From Halomonas sp. THAF5a (GTDB taxonomy: Bacteria > Pseudomonadota > Gammaproteobacteria > Pseudomonadales > Halomonadaceae), in assembly GCF_009363755.1 (NCBI RefSeq), contig NZ_CP045417.1, forward strand, positions 2,604,001-2,668,000: a stretch of DNA of 64,000 nt. The letters run 5' to 3'. The notes under the pieces were generated by a model. That model searched no databases and was not told where the DNA came from. It saw only the letters and a list, made by a program, of their open reading frames with translations. The position numbers and the translations under genes were made by a program. Below, piece after piece: positions 43,933 to 51,601 of the stretch. How positions within the stretch are numbered: position 1 is the stretch's first letter; each line of letters starts with the position of its first letter.

Positions 43933-45801
43933 CTACAGCGGCCAGACGATCAGGATCAGCGGGATCGCCACCGCCATCACCACTAGGGTCAGCGGCAGCC
44001 CCAGCTTCCAGTAGTCGCCGAAGCGGTAGCCGCCCGGGCCCATCACCAGGGTGTTGGACTGGTGGCCGATGGGCGTCAGGAAGGCACAGGAGGCGCTGAT
44101 CGCCACCACCATCAGGAAGGGATCCAGGGAGACGCCAAAGCCCTCGGCGAGGCTCGCCGCGATGGGCGCCATCAAGAGCGCCGCCGCGGCGTTGTTGATC
44201 ACGTTGGAGAGCAGCGTGCAGAGCATAAACAGCCCCACCAGGGTGGCCACCATCGGCCACTCGCGGCCGAGCGACAGCAGGGTGTCGGCGATCAGGGCCG
44301 CCCCGCCACTGGTCTCCAGCGCCTGGCCCACCGGGATCATCGCGCCCAGCAGCACGATCACCGGGCCGTCGATGGCCTGGTAGGCCTCGCGCAGCGACAG
44401 CACGCCCACCAGCAGCGACGCCAGGGCGGCGCCGGTCAGGGCCACCGCCGAGGGCGCGAGGTCCAGCACCATGGCGATCACCGCCACCGCGAAGATCCCC
44501 ACCGAGACCGCCAGCAGGCGCGGCTGGCCCAGGGTCAGGTTGCGGCTGGCCAGCGGCAGGCAGCCCAGGGTGGTGAGGCTCTCGCCGATCTCGCCCTCGC
44601 CGCCCTGCAACAGCAGCACGTCGCCGGCCCGGAAGCGGATATCGCGCAGGCGCTGGTTGAGGCGCCCGCCGTCCCGGGCCACCGCCACCAGGTGCAGGCC
44701 GAACTGGTTGTGCAGGCGCAGCTGGGTCACGGTGCGGTGGATCATCATGGAGTCGTTGCGCACCACCGCCTCGACCAGCTGGAGGCCCTCGGTATCCACC
44801 GCGGGGCGCCTCGACGCCTCTTCGCCCCGCGCCTTCTCGGCCGGCGCCCCCTCCTCCTCGGATTCCCGAAGGGCGGCCGGCGCCTCGTCCTCCGGCGCCT
44901 CATCGTCCGACGGGGGCTCGGGGCCGACCACCAGACCGGCCTTGTCCTCGATCAGCTTCATCTCCTCGGGGCCGGCTTCCACCAGCAGGATATCGCCCTC
45001 GGCCAGGCTACCGTGGAAGGCGTGGCCGGCATGGCGCTTGTCGCCACGCACCACCGCCAGCACCGGGATGGTCTCCTCCACGGCCTCGTGCAGGTCGCGC
45101 AGCGACCAGCCCACCGCCTTGCCCGCCTCCGGCACGCGCAGCTCCACCAGGTAGTGGGCGGTGTCGAACATCTCCTCCCGGGAGGCCTTGCCGGCCCGCT
45201 GGGGCACCAGGCGCCAGCCCAGCAGCACGATGAAGGCCAGGCCGACCAGGGCCACGCTGGCCCCCACGGGGAAGAAGGCGAACATGCCGAAGCCCTCACC
45301 GGTCGCATCGGCGCGATAGCTCGAGATGATGATGTTGGGCGGGGTGCCGATCAGGGTGGTGAGACCGCCGAGCAGCGAGCCGAAGGCCAGCGGCATGAGC
45401 AGCAGCGAGGGCGGGCTGTCGTGCTCCCGGGCCATGCGGATCGCCACCGGCAGCATCAGCGCCAGGGCGCCGACGTTGTTCATCACCCCGGAGAGCACCA
45501 GCACGGTGCCGGTAAGCACCAGCATCTGCAGGATCAGGCGGTCGCCGACCCGCAGGGCCTGCTCGGCGATCAGGTCGACGAGGCCCGAGCGCTCGAAGCC
45601 GCGGCTGAGCACCAGCACCGCGGCGACGGTGATCACCGCCGGATGGCCGAAGCCATAGAAGGCCTCGTCCGTCGGCACCAGCCCCAGAATCGTGGCGGCC
45701 AGCAGCGCGGCGATCGCCACCAGGTCGTAGCGGAAGCGGCCCCACACGAAGGCCGCGAGCGTCGCGCCGAGCAGGAGAAACACCTGAGTGCTGTCGGCCA
45801 T
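43933..45801 (-). CDS. SLC13/DASS-type membrane transporter with two RCK_C domains
   Basis: 622 residues. Two hydrophobic halves (about 1-205 and 425-622) flank a cytoplasmic insert with two TrkA-C/RCK_C domains (about 220-290 and 340-420) joined by a very acidic, Ala/Glu/Pro-rich linker. The signature loops GTPPNIIISSYR and HQSNTLVMGPGGYRF match anion transporters of the SLC13 and SAC1-like families; substrates in the group include sulfate, dicarboxylates and phosphate. The substrate here cannot be read. Lone gene, transcribed from the side of the CMD/aminotransferase block. Confidence 0.85.
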   Translation of the reverse strand: MADSTQVFLLLGATLAAFVWGRFRYDLVAIAALLAATILGLVPTDEAFYGFGHPAVITVAAVLVLSRGFERSGLVDLIAEQALRVGDRLILQMLVLTGTVLVLSGVMNNVGALALMLPVAIRMAREHDSPPSLLLMPLAFGSLLGGLTTLIGTPPNIIISSYRADATGEGFGMFAFFPVGASVALVGLAFIVLLGWRLVPQRAGKASREEMFDTAHYLVELRVPEAGKAVGWSLRDLHEAVEETIPVLAVVRGDKRHAGHAFHGSLAEGDILLVEAGPEEMKLIEDKAGLVVGPEPPSDDEAPEDEAPAALRESEEEGAPAEKARGEEASRRPAVDTEGLQLVEAVVRNDSMMIHRTVTQLRLHNQFGLHLVAVARDGGRLNQRLRDIRFRAGDVLLLQGGEGEIGESLTTLGCLPLASRNLTLGQPRLLAVSVGIFAVAVIAMVLDLAPSAVALTGAALASLLVGVLSLREAYQAIDGPVIVLLGAMIPVGQALETSGGAALIADTLLSLGREWPMVATLVGLFMLCTLLSNVINNAAAALLMAPIAASLAEGFGVSLDPFLMVVAISASCAFLTPIGHQSNTLVMGPGGYRFGDYWKLGLPLTLVVMAVAIPLILIVWPL

Positions 45802-45922
45802 GACGGCTCACCTCCCTGTGGATGACACGTGACACGACGGCGGCGCCGTGTCAGGACGCCCGCTGTCTCCAGCATCGTCGCTCGCGCGTCATCCCTCCAG
45901 TGAGGCTTCCATCAACGCGGCA

Positions 45923-46504
45923 TCAGGCGTGAGACGGGCCCGCCGGCGGCTCGGGAAACGGCAGCGGCTCGCTGCCCCGGCGCACCTCGAAGACGTTGAG
46001 GGTCATGGCCACGAAGGCGTAGTAGCCGAAGACCCCGACCAGCTCGACCACCGCCGGCTCGCCGAAGGCCGCCACCGCCTCGGCATAGAGCGCCTCGTCG
46101 ACGCGCCGGGTGGTGTAGAGCGTCTTGCCGAGGCGATAGACCAGCGCCTCATCGTCACGCGCGAAGGCGGGCTCGCGGCCCGCCTGGAGGGCCTCGATCA
46201 CCGCCTCGTCGACCCCGGCGTCGCGGGCGATGGGCGCGTGGATCTGCCACTCGGCCTGGGACTGCCACCAGGCCGCGGTGAAGAGGATCGCGAGCTCCGT
46301 GAGCCGCAGCTCGAGCCGAGTGCCATAGCGACAGAAGGCGCCGAGGCGCTGGGCATGGTCGGCCAGCTCGGGACTGTGGATCCAGGCCAGGAAGGGGCCG
46401 TCCAGGTTGCCCCGGGGGCCGCTCAGGATGGCGTCCAGCACGCGGCGCTGCTCGGGGGCCATGGTGGCCTCGTCGAGGGGAGAGAGGCGGGAGTCGATCG
46501 ACAT
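45923..46504 (-). CDS. carboxymuconolactone decarboxylase-family protein
   Basis: 193 residues, an all-helical CMD/AhpD-fold protein. The conserved stretch is LRLTELAILFTAAWWQSQAE followed by WQIHAPIARDAGVDEAVIEAL. The CxxC pair of AhpD peroxidases is missing, so a thiol peroxidase role is unlikely; relatives include decarboxylases and many of unknown function. It starts 14 bases after the class III aminotransferase stop and is presumably co-transcribed with it under the divergent RpiR regulator. Confidence 0.8.
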   Translation of the reverse strand: MSIDSRLSPLDEATMAPEQRRVLDAILSGPRGNLDGPFLAWIHSPELADHAQRLGAFCRYGTRLELRLTELAILFTAAWWQSQAEWQIHAPIARDAGVDEAVIEALQAGREPAFARDDEALVYRLGKTLYTTRRVDEALYAEAVAAFGEPAVVELVGVFGYYAFVAMTLNVFEVRRGSEPLPFPEPPAGPSHA

Positions 46505-46518
46505 CGGGCGAGGCTCCG

Positions 46519-47847
46519 TTACGAGTGGGTGAGGACGCGCGCCAGGGCGGCGTCGAGCTTGTCGACGATCTCGTCGAGCTGGCCGTCCTCGAGGATGAAG
46601 GGCGGCGCCAGCAGGATATGGTCCCCCTGGCGACCGTCCAGGGTGCCGCCCATCGGGTAGCACATCAGCCCCTCGTCCATGGCGGCGCGCTTGACCGCCG
46701 CGTGCAGCTTGCGCTCGGGGTCGAAGGGCGTCTTGGTGTCGCGCGCCGCGACCAGCTCGAGGCCGCGGAAGAGCCCCCGGCCGCGGATGTCGCCGACGTG
46801 GGGATGGTCGCCGAAGCGGTCCTCGAGCCGCCGCTGGAGACCGTCGCCCAATTGCCGCACGCGGGGCAGCAGGTCGCGGGACTCGATGGCGCGCTGCACG
46901 GCCAGGGCCGCGGCGCAGGCGGTGGCGTGGCCGATGTAGGTATGGCCGTGCTGGAAGAAGCCCGAGCCCTCGGCGATCGCCGCGCGGATGCGCTCGCCGA
47001 CCAGGGTCGCGCCGATCGGCTGATAGCCGGCGCCCAGCCCCTTGGCGATGGTCACCAGGTCCGGCGCCACGCCCTCCTGCTCGGCGGCGAACAGGCTGCC
47101 GGTGCGGCCCATGCCGCACATCACCTCGTCGAGGATCAAGAGGATGCCGTGGCGATCGCAGATCTCGCGCACGCGCTTGAAATAGCCCGGCACGGCCGGC
47201 ACCGCGCCGAGCGTCGCGCCGACCACCGGCTCGGCGACAAAGGCCATCACGTTCTCCGGCCCCAGGCGCTGGATCTCGCCCTCGAGCTCCTGGGCCAGCC
47301 GCTCGCCGTAGGCCTCCGGCGTCTCGCCCGCGGCCTGGCCACGATAGGCGTAGCAGGGGCTGACGTGGCTCACCTCGACCAGCAGCGGCTCGAACTGGCG
47401 CCGACGCCAGGCGTTGCCACCGGTGGCGAGCGCCCCGAGGGTGTTGCCGTGGTAGCTCTGGCGCCGGGCGATCAGGTGCCGGCGCTGGGGTTCGCCGCGC
47501 TCGATGAAGTACTGGCGCGCCAGCTTCAGGGCCGCCTCCACCGCCTCGGAGCCACCGGAGACGAAGTAGACCGAGGAGAGGCCGGCCGGCGCCCGCTCGA
47601 CCAAGAAGTCGGCCAGCGCCTCCATCGGCTCGGTGGTGAAGAAGGAGCTGTGGGCGTAGGCCAGCTGGCCGACCTGCTCGCGCACGGCATCGATCACCTC
47701 GGCGTCGCTGTGCCCCAGGCAGGAGACCGCGGCACCGCCGCAGGCGTCCAGGTAGCGGCGCCCCTCGGCGTCGATCAGATAGGCGCCGTCGCCGCCGACG
47801 GCGGTGGGATAGGAGTGAGACAGGTGACGATGGAAGACGTGGCTCAT
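46519..47847 (-). CDS. class III PLP-dependent aminotransferase
   Basis: 442 residues of the omega-amino-acid/GABA aminotransferase family. Motifs: VSGGSEAVEAALKLARQYF, RRQSYHGNTLGALATGG, ILDEVMCGMGRTG, and the PLP lysine in LVTIAKGLGAGYQPIGA. These enzymes move an amino group from an amine or omega-amino acid to pyruvate or 2-oxoglutarate. The substrate is not evident. The ATG at 47847 (GGGGAGGG upstream) is used; in-frame upstream sequence lies in the operator region. Divergent from an RpiR gene, which suggests that its substrate is sensed there. Confidence 0.88.
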   Translation of the reverse strand: MSHVFHRHLSHSYPTAVGGDGAYLIDAEGRRYLDACGGAAVSCLGHSDAEVIDAVREQVGQLAYAHSSFFTTEPMEALADFLVERAPAGLSSVYFVSGGSEAVEAALKLARQYFIERGEPQRRHLIARRQSYHGNTLGALATGGNAWRRRQFEPLLVEVSHVSPCYAYRGQAAGETPEAYGERLAQELEGEIQRLGPENVMAFVAEPVVGATLGAVPAVPGYFKRVREICDRHGILLILDEVMCGMGRTGSLFAAEQEGVAPDLVTIAKGLGAGYQPIGATLVGERIRAAIAEGSGFFQHGHTYIGHATACAAALAVQRAIESRDLLPRVRQLGDGLQRRLEDRFGDHPHVGDIRGRGLFRGLELVAARDTKTPFDPERKLHAAVKRAAMDEGLMCYPMGGTLDGRQGDHILLAPPFILEDGQLDEIVDKLDAALARVLTHS

Positions 47848-47869
47848 GCGACCCTCCCCGGGCCATATT

Positions 47870-47883
47870 GCAAACACATTTGC
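47870..47883. promoter_or_regulatory. palindromic operator 1 (RpiR)
   Basis: GCAAACACATTTGC: perfect 5-bp arms GCAAA and TTTGC around four bases. It lies between the aminotransferase and RpiR genes, 22 bases from the aminotransferase ATG. Confidence 0.75.
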
Positions 47884-47897
47884 TATTCTGGTTAAAC

Positions 47898-47911
47898 GCA
47901 AAGATATTTGC
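47898..47911. promoter_or_regulatory. palindromic operator 2 (RpiR)
   Basis: GCAAAGATATTTGC, same GCAAA-N4-TTTGC form as operator 1. Centres are 28 bases apart. Candidate divergent promoters overlap both sites: TTGCAA with CAGAAT at 17 on the minus strand, and TTGCTA with GATATT at 17 on the plus strand. Confidence 0.75.
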
Positions 47912-47999
47912 AACAAGTGCCGTCACCACCCTGACGCCAGGTGCCGCGGCCGCTACAATGCCCTGCCCTACTTCACCGCGATCGGAGCCCACGCCCCTC

Positions 48000-48917
48000 A
48001 TGACCGCCACCTCGCCTTCCCGCCCGGATGCACGCCTCGAGACGCTCGACGACCTCGAGCGCCTGCTCGCCGACCTCGAGGCGGGCGACGCCGCGCTGCG
48101 CCTGGGCCGGCGCTCGCGGCAGGTGCTCTCGGCGCTGGTCGGCATGCCCCAGCAGGCCGCGATGTCGTCGATCAGCGATCTGGCGTCGCGCCTCGGCGTC
48201 AGCCCCTCGACGCTCTCGCGGCTGGCCCAGCGCCTCGGCTTCGAGGGCTTCGCCGGCCTACAGGCGGTGTTCCGCCGTCACGTCACCGAGGGTCGGCACT
48301 TCTACAGCGACCAGGTCTCGCGGCTGCTGGAGGGCGAGCAGGACGACGACGCCCTCGGCCGGCTGGCCCGGCTGGGCCGCCAGGAGAGCGCCAACCTCGG
48401 CGCGCTGGTGGCGGGAGTCGACGGGGAGGCCTTCGGTCGCGCCGCGCGGCGGCTGGTGGCTGCCCGGCGGGTGAGGATCCACGGCCGCCGCCAGTTCGCG
48501 TCGCTGGCCTCGTTCATGGCCTACGGACTCGGCATGCTGCGCCCCGACGCGGCCACCCTGGACGCCGCCGGCCACGGCATCGCGGACGCCCTGGCCCAGC
48601 TCGACGACAACGACGCGCTGGTGGTGATGAGCGCCTTCCCCTACACGCCCAGCGTGCTGACCGCCGCCCGGGTGGCGGCCCGCCAGGGCGTGCCGGTGAT
48701 CGCGCTGACCGATGCCGCCGGCTCGCCGCTGGCGCGCGCCGCCGACGAGCGCTTCACGGTGCCCAATCACAGCCTGTTCTTCAGCAACGGCATGTGCGCC
48801 TTCATGCTGCTGGCCGAGGGGCTCTTGAGCGAGGCGGCGAGCCTGCTGGGCGAGGACGGGCTGGCCTCGCTGGAGCGCCGCGAGCGGATGATCGACGAGC
48901 TCGGCGACGCGCTGTAG
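48000..48917 (+). CDS. RpiR-family transcriptional regulator
   Basis: 305 residues: RpiR helix-turn-helix (SSISDLASRLGVSPSTLSRL, then AQRLGFEGFAGLQAVFRRH) and a SIS domain (about 135-265; VRIHGRRQFASLASFMAYGL, VVMSAFPYTPSVLTAAR). Divergent from the aminotransferase-CMD pair with two matching palindromes between them, so it most likely binds there. The ATG at 48000 fits homologues; in-frame sequence upstream covers the operators. Only distantly similar to the RpiR protein at 15300-16205. Confidence 0.88.
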   Translation: MTATSPSRPDARLETLDDLERLLADLEAGDAALRLGRRSRQVLSALVGMPQQAAMSSISDLASRLGVSPSTLSRLAQRLGFEGFAGLQAVFRRHVTEGRHFYSDQVSRLLEGEQDDDALGRLARLGRQESANLGALVAGVDGEAFGRAARRLVAARRVRIHGRRQFASLASFMAYGLGMLRPDAATLDAAGHGIADALAQLDDNDALVVMSAFPYTPSVLTAARVAARQGVPVIALTDAAGSPLARAADERFTVPNHSLFFSNGMCAFMLLAEGLLSEAASLLGEDGLASLERRERMIDELGDAL

Positions 48918-48936
48918 CGGACGCTCTCCCCAGAAC

Positions 48937-48972
48937 GACGACGGCCCCGCGTCCGGAGAAACGCGGGGCCGT
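48937..48972. terminator. hairpin between convergent rpiR-type and qorA genes
   Basis: CGACGGCCCCGCGT and ACGCGGGGCCGTCG, 14-bp perfect arms around an 8-base loop. T-poor on both sides; serves the two convergent transcripts. Confidence 0.65.
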
Positions 48973-48990
48973 CGGCAGAGGCGCCAACGC

Positions 48991-49968
48991 CTAGGGGATC
49001 AGCACGGTCGAGCCGGTGGTCTTGCGGCCCGCCAGCGCCTGCTGGGCCTGGGCCGCCTCGGCGAGCGGATAGCGCTGGCCGATGTCGATCACGACCTCGC
49101 CGCTTTCGATCCGCGCGAACAGGTCGGCGGCCATGGCCTCGAGACGCTCGCGGGTATCGGCATAGCCGTTGAGGCTGGGGCGGGTCACGAACAGCGAGCC
49201 CTTCTGGTTGAGGATGCCGACGTTGACGCCCTCCACGGCGCCCGAGGCGTTGCCGAAGCTGACCATCAGGCCGCGCTTCTTCAGGCAGTCCAGCGAGGTC
49301 TCCCAGGTGTCCTTGCCCACCGAGTCGTAGACCACGTCGCAAATGGCGCCGCCGGTCAGCTCGCGGACCCGCTCGACCACGTCCTCGCGGGTGTAGTCGA
49401 TGGTCGCCCAGGCGCCGTTCTTCTCGGCCAGCGCCGCCTTCTCCGGCGAGCTCACCGTGCCGATCAGCTTCACCCCCAGCGCCTTGGCCCACTGGCAGGC
49501 GATGGAGCCGACCCCGCCGGCCGCGGCGTGCCAGAGGATGGTCTCGCCGCCCTGGAGCGGGTAGGTCTGGCGCAGCAGGTACTGCACGGTGAGGCCCTTG
49601 AGCATGGCCGCCGCCGCGGTCTCGGCATCGATACCCTCGGGCAGCACCACCACCTTGTCGGCCGGCAGCACGTGCTTCTCCGCGTAGGCGCCCAGCGGGC
49701 CCTGGGCATAGGCTACCCGGTCGCCCACGGCCAGGTGGGTGACGCCCTCGCCCAGTGCCTCGACGACACCCGCGCCCTCGGTGCCGAGCCCCGACGGCAG
49801 CGACGGCGCCGGATACAGCCCGGTGCGGAAGTAGATGTCGATGAAGTTGAGGCCGACCGCCTGGTTGCGCACGCGCACCTCGCCGGCGGCCGGCTCGACC
49901 GGTGGGGCCTCGATGAGCTCGAGCACCTCGGGGCCGCCGGTGCGGGCAAACTGGATACGCTGGGCCAT
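48991..49968 (-). CDS. qorA: NADPH:quinone oxidoreductase (zeta-crystallin type)
   Basis: 325 residues, close to E. coli QorA (327). A zinc-free medium-chain dehydrogenase that reduces quinones by one electron. Features are RNQAVGLNFIDIYFRTGLYP, GTEGAGVVEALG, and the NADPH-binding LWHAAAGGVGSIACQWAKALG. The ATG at 49968 has GGAACTCCCC upstream; the in-frame extension above it is rich in His and Pro and unlike the family. Confidence 0.94.
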   Translation of the reverse strand: MAQRIQFARTGGPEVLELIEAPPVEPAAGEVRVRNQAVGLNFIDIYFRTGLYPAPSLPSGLGTEGAGVVEALGEGVTHLAVGDRVAYAQGPLGAYAEKHVLPADKVVVLPEGIDAETAAAAMLKGLTVQYLLRQTYPLQGGETILWHAAAGGVGSIACQWAKALGVKLIGTVSSPEKAALAEKNGAWATIDYTREDVVERVRELTGGAICDVVYDSVGKDTWETSLDCLKKRGLMVSFGNASGAVEGVNVGILNQKGSLFVTRPSLNGYADTRERLEAMAADLFARIESGEVVIDIGQRYPLAEAAQAQQALAGRKTTGSTVLIP

Positions 49969-50067
49969 GGGGAGTTCCTTGTGACGATGATGGATGGGCC
50001 CATCAGTCAAGCGCCCGGACACCTCGGGGTCAAGAAGGGGACGATGCATGTCGCCCGACGGCGCGAC

Positions 50068-50640
50068 CTAGAGCGTCGCGGGGAAGGCCTCGAGGCCGCG
50101 CACGAAGCGCGCCTTGTAGTCGTCGAAGAGCGCGCGGTCGCGCTTGAACGACTGGATCACCGAGGCCTCGTCGAAGGTCAGCGCCCGGGGCAGTTCCGCC
50201 ACGGAACCGGCGGGATGCTTGGGGCCCAGGCCGATGCGCACGCCGGCCTTGCCGTCGAGCCAGCGGGTGATGCCCGCTTCGCGGAAGCGCGCCTCCTGGT
50301 CGGGACCCATGGCATCGACGCGCAGCGGCGCCTTGAGGGCCAGCTCGGCGACGAGCCGCTCGGCGGGACGGGGCACGCTCTCGCCGTCGAGCTCGGCCAG
50401 CAGCATCACGGTCATGCTGCTGCCCACCTCGTCGAGCACGAGCAGCGCCAGCGCCACCGGGCGCGAGGCGTCGTCCACCAGCGCCAGCACCCGCGCCGCC
50501 TCCTGCTTGACCAGCACCCCCAGGGTGCCGGCGAAGGTCGCCAGCGGCGTGAGACCGGCGTCCTGGCCGTAGGCCTCGGCGCACAGCCGAGCCAGGCAGG
50601 CATCGCGCTGCTCGGGATTCTTGATGTGCACGACTCTCAT
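50068..50640 (-). CDS. conserved protein of unknown function
   Basis: 190 residues, soluble, no signal or membrane segment. I do not recognise the family. The N-terminus MRVVHIKNPEQRDACLARLC is a likely start (GAGGACACCGAG upstream). The layout of alternating strand-like hydrophobic segments (ARVLALVDDASRPVALALLV, MTVMLLAELDG) with a C-terminal FDEASVIQSFKRDRALFDDYKARF would fit an acetyltransferase-like fold, but the acetyl-CoA-binding motif is not clear. Divergent from the glycerophosphodiesterase gene. Confidence 0.7.
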   Translation of the reverse strand: MRVVHIKNPEQRDACLARLCAEAYGQDAGLTPLATFAGTLGVLVKQEAARVLALVDDASRPVALALLVLDEVGSSMTVMLLAELDGESVPRPAERLVAELALKAPLRVDAMGPDQEARFREAGITRWLDGKAGVRIGLGPKHPAGSVAELPRALTFDEASVIQSFKRDRALFDDYKARFVRGLEAFPATL

Positions 50641-50809
50641 CTCGGTGTCCTCGCATCGTCGTATGTCCGGCGCCAGCGCCAGGATCGAAAGCGCGCAGCC
50701 TATCATATCCTGGCCCGCTCGCGCCGCGGCACCCCCGACCTCGCCTATCGGACAAGACGCCACGGTCGCCGACTGTTTATGCTGGGGCGGTCCCCGACCG
50801 GAGTCCGCC

Positions 50810-51562
50810 ATGCCCATCGCCTCGCCGCCGCTGTCGTTTCCCCGCCTGATCGCCCATCGCGGCCTCTCCGCCCGCGCCCCCGAGAACACCCTGGCGGCGG
50901 TGCGCGCGGCCCATGCGGCCGGCATCGACTGGGTCGAGCTCGACGTGCAGCGGCTCGGCGACGGCACGCCGGTGATCTGGCACGACCGCGACGTGTCGCG
51001 TTGCTCGGACGGTCGCGGCCGGCTGGCGGCCATGGACCAGGCCGCGGCCCGACGGCTGGACACGGGCGCCTGGTTCGCCCCCGCCTTCGCCGGCGAGCGG
51101 ATGGCCACCCTCGACGCGATGCTCGCGCTGCTCGCCGAACTCGGCATGGGCGTGAATCTGGAGCTCAAGGTCAACCGCGGCCACGATCCGGTGGCGCTGG
51201 CCGAGGCGGCGGTGCCGGCGGTGATGGAGGCACTGCCCTACGAGCGGCGGCTGGTGTCGTCCTTCGACGAGCGGGCGCTGAGGGTCGGTCGCACGCTGGC
51301 CGGCCCCGAGCGGCTGGCCCTGGGGGCGCTGTTCGACCGCGTGCCCCGGGACTGGCAGGCCCGCGCCGAGGCGGTGCAGGCCGTCAGCGTGCACGCCAAC
51401 TGGAAGTCGCTGAGGGCGGAGCGGGCCCGGGCCATCAAGGCCGCCAACCATGCGCTGGTCTGCTACACCGCCAACGACCCGCTCGCCTTCGCCCCGCGCT
51501 GGGACTGGGGCGTCGACGCGGTGATCAGCGACGACCCCACGCGCTTCGACACGGCCCCCTGA
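50810..51562 (+). CDS. ugpQ: glycerophosphodiester phosphodiesterase
   Basis: 250 residues, near cytoplasmic UgpQ (247). It hydrolyses glycerophosphodiesters (for instance glycerophosphocholine) to glycerol 3-phosphate and an alcohol. The active-site signature LIAHRGLSARAPENTLAA with RWVELD-type continuation (WVELDVQRLGDGTPVIWHD) is complete: both catalytic His and the acidic metal ligands are present. No signal peptide, so cytoplasmic. It could release choline, feeding the bet pathway; that link is inference. Confidence 0.94.
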   Translation: MPIASPPLSFPRLIAHRGLSARAPENTLAAVRAAHAAGIDWVELDVQRLGDGTPVIWHDRDVSRCSDGRGRLAAMDQAAARRLDTGAWFAPAFAGERMATLDAMLALLAELGMGVNLELKVNRGHDPVALAEAAVPAVMEALPYERRLVSSFDERALRVGRTLAGPERLALGALFDRVPRDWQARAEAVQAVSVHANWKSLRAERARAIKAANHALVCYTANDPLAFAPRWDWGVDAVISDDPTRFDTAP

Positions 51563-51601
51563 ACGGCTTGTCGGCGGCCCGGTATCGGGGCGCCGGCACG
51601 A

